Source: S143-63 sp964425855
Lineage (GTDB): Archaea; Thermoproteota; Thermoprotei_A; Sulfolobales; Acidilobaceae
Direction: 5' to 3'
Length of the DNA: 6,045 nt
Assembly (NCBI GenBank): GCA_964425855.1
Contig: CAYROE010000083.1
Coordinates: 1-6,045 of the forward strand
Shown here: in pieces, positions 5,698 through 6,045 of the stretch
Position numbering within the stretch: position 1 is the first letter of the stretch
Layout of the letters: each line of letters starts with the position of its first letter
Program-made: the position numbers and the translations under genes
The notes under the pieces: model-generated
What the model saw: the letters and a program-made list of their open reading frames with translations, nothing else
What the model was told of the DNA's origin: nothing
Databases searched by the model: none

Positions 5698-6045
5698 TAA
5701 AAGGATATTGATGGAGCTACAATATGAGTTTCCTAGGGACGCTTATCCATTTGATATCGTAGCAGAGAGACTAGATATGAAAGTAGACGAGTTAGTCGAT
5801 AGAGTAGGCTTGCTGCATAAGGCTGGCATATTGAAGAGGATAGGCTTCTACGTAAACTATAGAAGCATCGGGCTTAAGGCGGCATTGATAGCTTACGAGT
5901 CCAAAGGACTAGTCAAAGAACTAGCCGAAATTTATTCAAGAGACAAGCTAGCAACACACGTATATCTTAGAGACCACCCTATATACGATGTATGGGTGGT
6001 TACTAAGAGAAAAACCTTAGAGGAACTAGTGAAGCACGCCTCAGA
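5675..6045 (+). CDS. Siroheme decarboxylase-like (AhbA/AhbB, Lrp-fold) protein, 5' part
   Basis: The frame is open from a TTG at 5675 to the right edge, giving 123 residues. An Lrp-type helix-turn-helix region comes first (about 4-57: LDELDKRILMELQ, then KAGILKRIGFYV), followed by the start of an AsnC-like alpha-beta domain. FPRDAYPF near 19-26 and THVYLRDHP at 94-102 resemble the F-P-x-x-x-x-P-F and S-H-x-Y-L-R signatures of AhbA/AhbB (NirDGHL) proteins, which decarboxylate siroheme to didecarboxysiroheme. His95 and Arg99 sit at the conserved H-x3-R positions. The TTG start is chosen for its strong SD site and because starting at ATG 5711 would delete the LDELDKRIL helix. Overlap with the radical SAM gene suggests translational coupling. 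Family members are about 150-170 residues, or about 330 when AhbA and AhbB are fused; the end is cut off, so which form this is remains open. A plain Lrp/AsnC regulator is the alternative. Confidence 0.75.
   Translation, partial: MQYLDELDKRILMELQYEFPRDAYPFDIVAERLDMKVDELVDRVGLLHKAGILKRIGFYVNYRSIGLKAALIAYESKGLVKELAEIYSRDKLATHVYLRDHPIYDVWVVTKRKTLEELVKHAS

Noticed and set aside
5711..6045. ATG at 5711 as the start of the AhbA/B-like gene
   Set aside because: It lacks a good Shine-Dalgarno site and would delete the conserved LDELDKRIL helix; TTG at 5675 has a near-perfect site.
1..6045. Search by eye for CRISPR arrays, IS elements, toxin-antitoxin pairs, tRNA or rRNA genes
   Set aside because: No spaced repeats, terminal inverted repeats, transposase motifs or tRNA cloverleaf patterns were found on either strand.

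Overview
The window looks like chromosomal DNA of a hyperthermophilic archaeon, most likely a crenarchaeon (Thermoproteota, Desulfurococcales-like). The signs are heavy AGG/AGA and ATA codon use, GTG and TTG start codons, short GGTG(A) Shine-Dalgarno sites about 7 nt before most starts, TATA-type promoters, compact spacing, and archaeal-type protein families. Genus cannot be assigned from sequence alone.

Layout. (1) Positions 1-247, minus: the N-terminal part of an unrecognised, probably all-helical protein that runs off the left edge. (2) 410-1009, minus: a nicotinamidase-like cysteine hydrolase with the D-K-C triad and likely metal ligands. (3) 1010-1153: a divergent promoter region with a perfect tandem 11-bp repeat midway between the two candidate TATA boxes. 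(4) 1154-2710, plus: a full-length bifunctional NAD(P)HX epimerase/dehydratase (Nnr). (5) 2874-4364, plus: a 14-helix-type membrane protein resembling MOP-superfamily polysaccharide flippases. (6) 4525-5697, plus: a radical SAM/SPASM enzyme resembling AhbD/TIGR04053 proteins, preceded by a stem-loop that pairs with its own ribosome binding site. (7) 5675 to the right edge, plus: an Lrp-like protein of the siroheme decarboxylase (AhbA/AhbB) type. It starts at a TTG inside the 3' end of the radical SAM gene and was not in any simple ATG-based reading.

How the genes fit together. The nicotinamidase and Nnr are transcribed divergently from one 144-bp region and both serve the nicotinamide cofactor pool: one recycles nicotinamide to nicotinate, the other repairs hydrated NADH and NADPH. 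The radical SAM and AhbA/B-like genes overlap by 23 bp and are almost certainly co-translated. Together they suggest a step in the siroheme-to-heme (or heme d1-like) branch of archaeal tetrapyrrole synthesis, though the radical SAM subfamily differs from classical AhbC/AhbD. The flippase stands alone between these two modules.

Most of the window is ordinary archaeal housekeeping sequence. The points worth a second look are the RBS-masking hairpin before the radical SAM gene, the helical-turn-spaced repeat in the NAD promoter region, and the identity of the overlapping radical SAM/AhbA-B-like pair. No mobile element, CRISPR array, tRNA or rRNA was seen. All gaps between genes are shorter than 170 bp.
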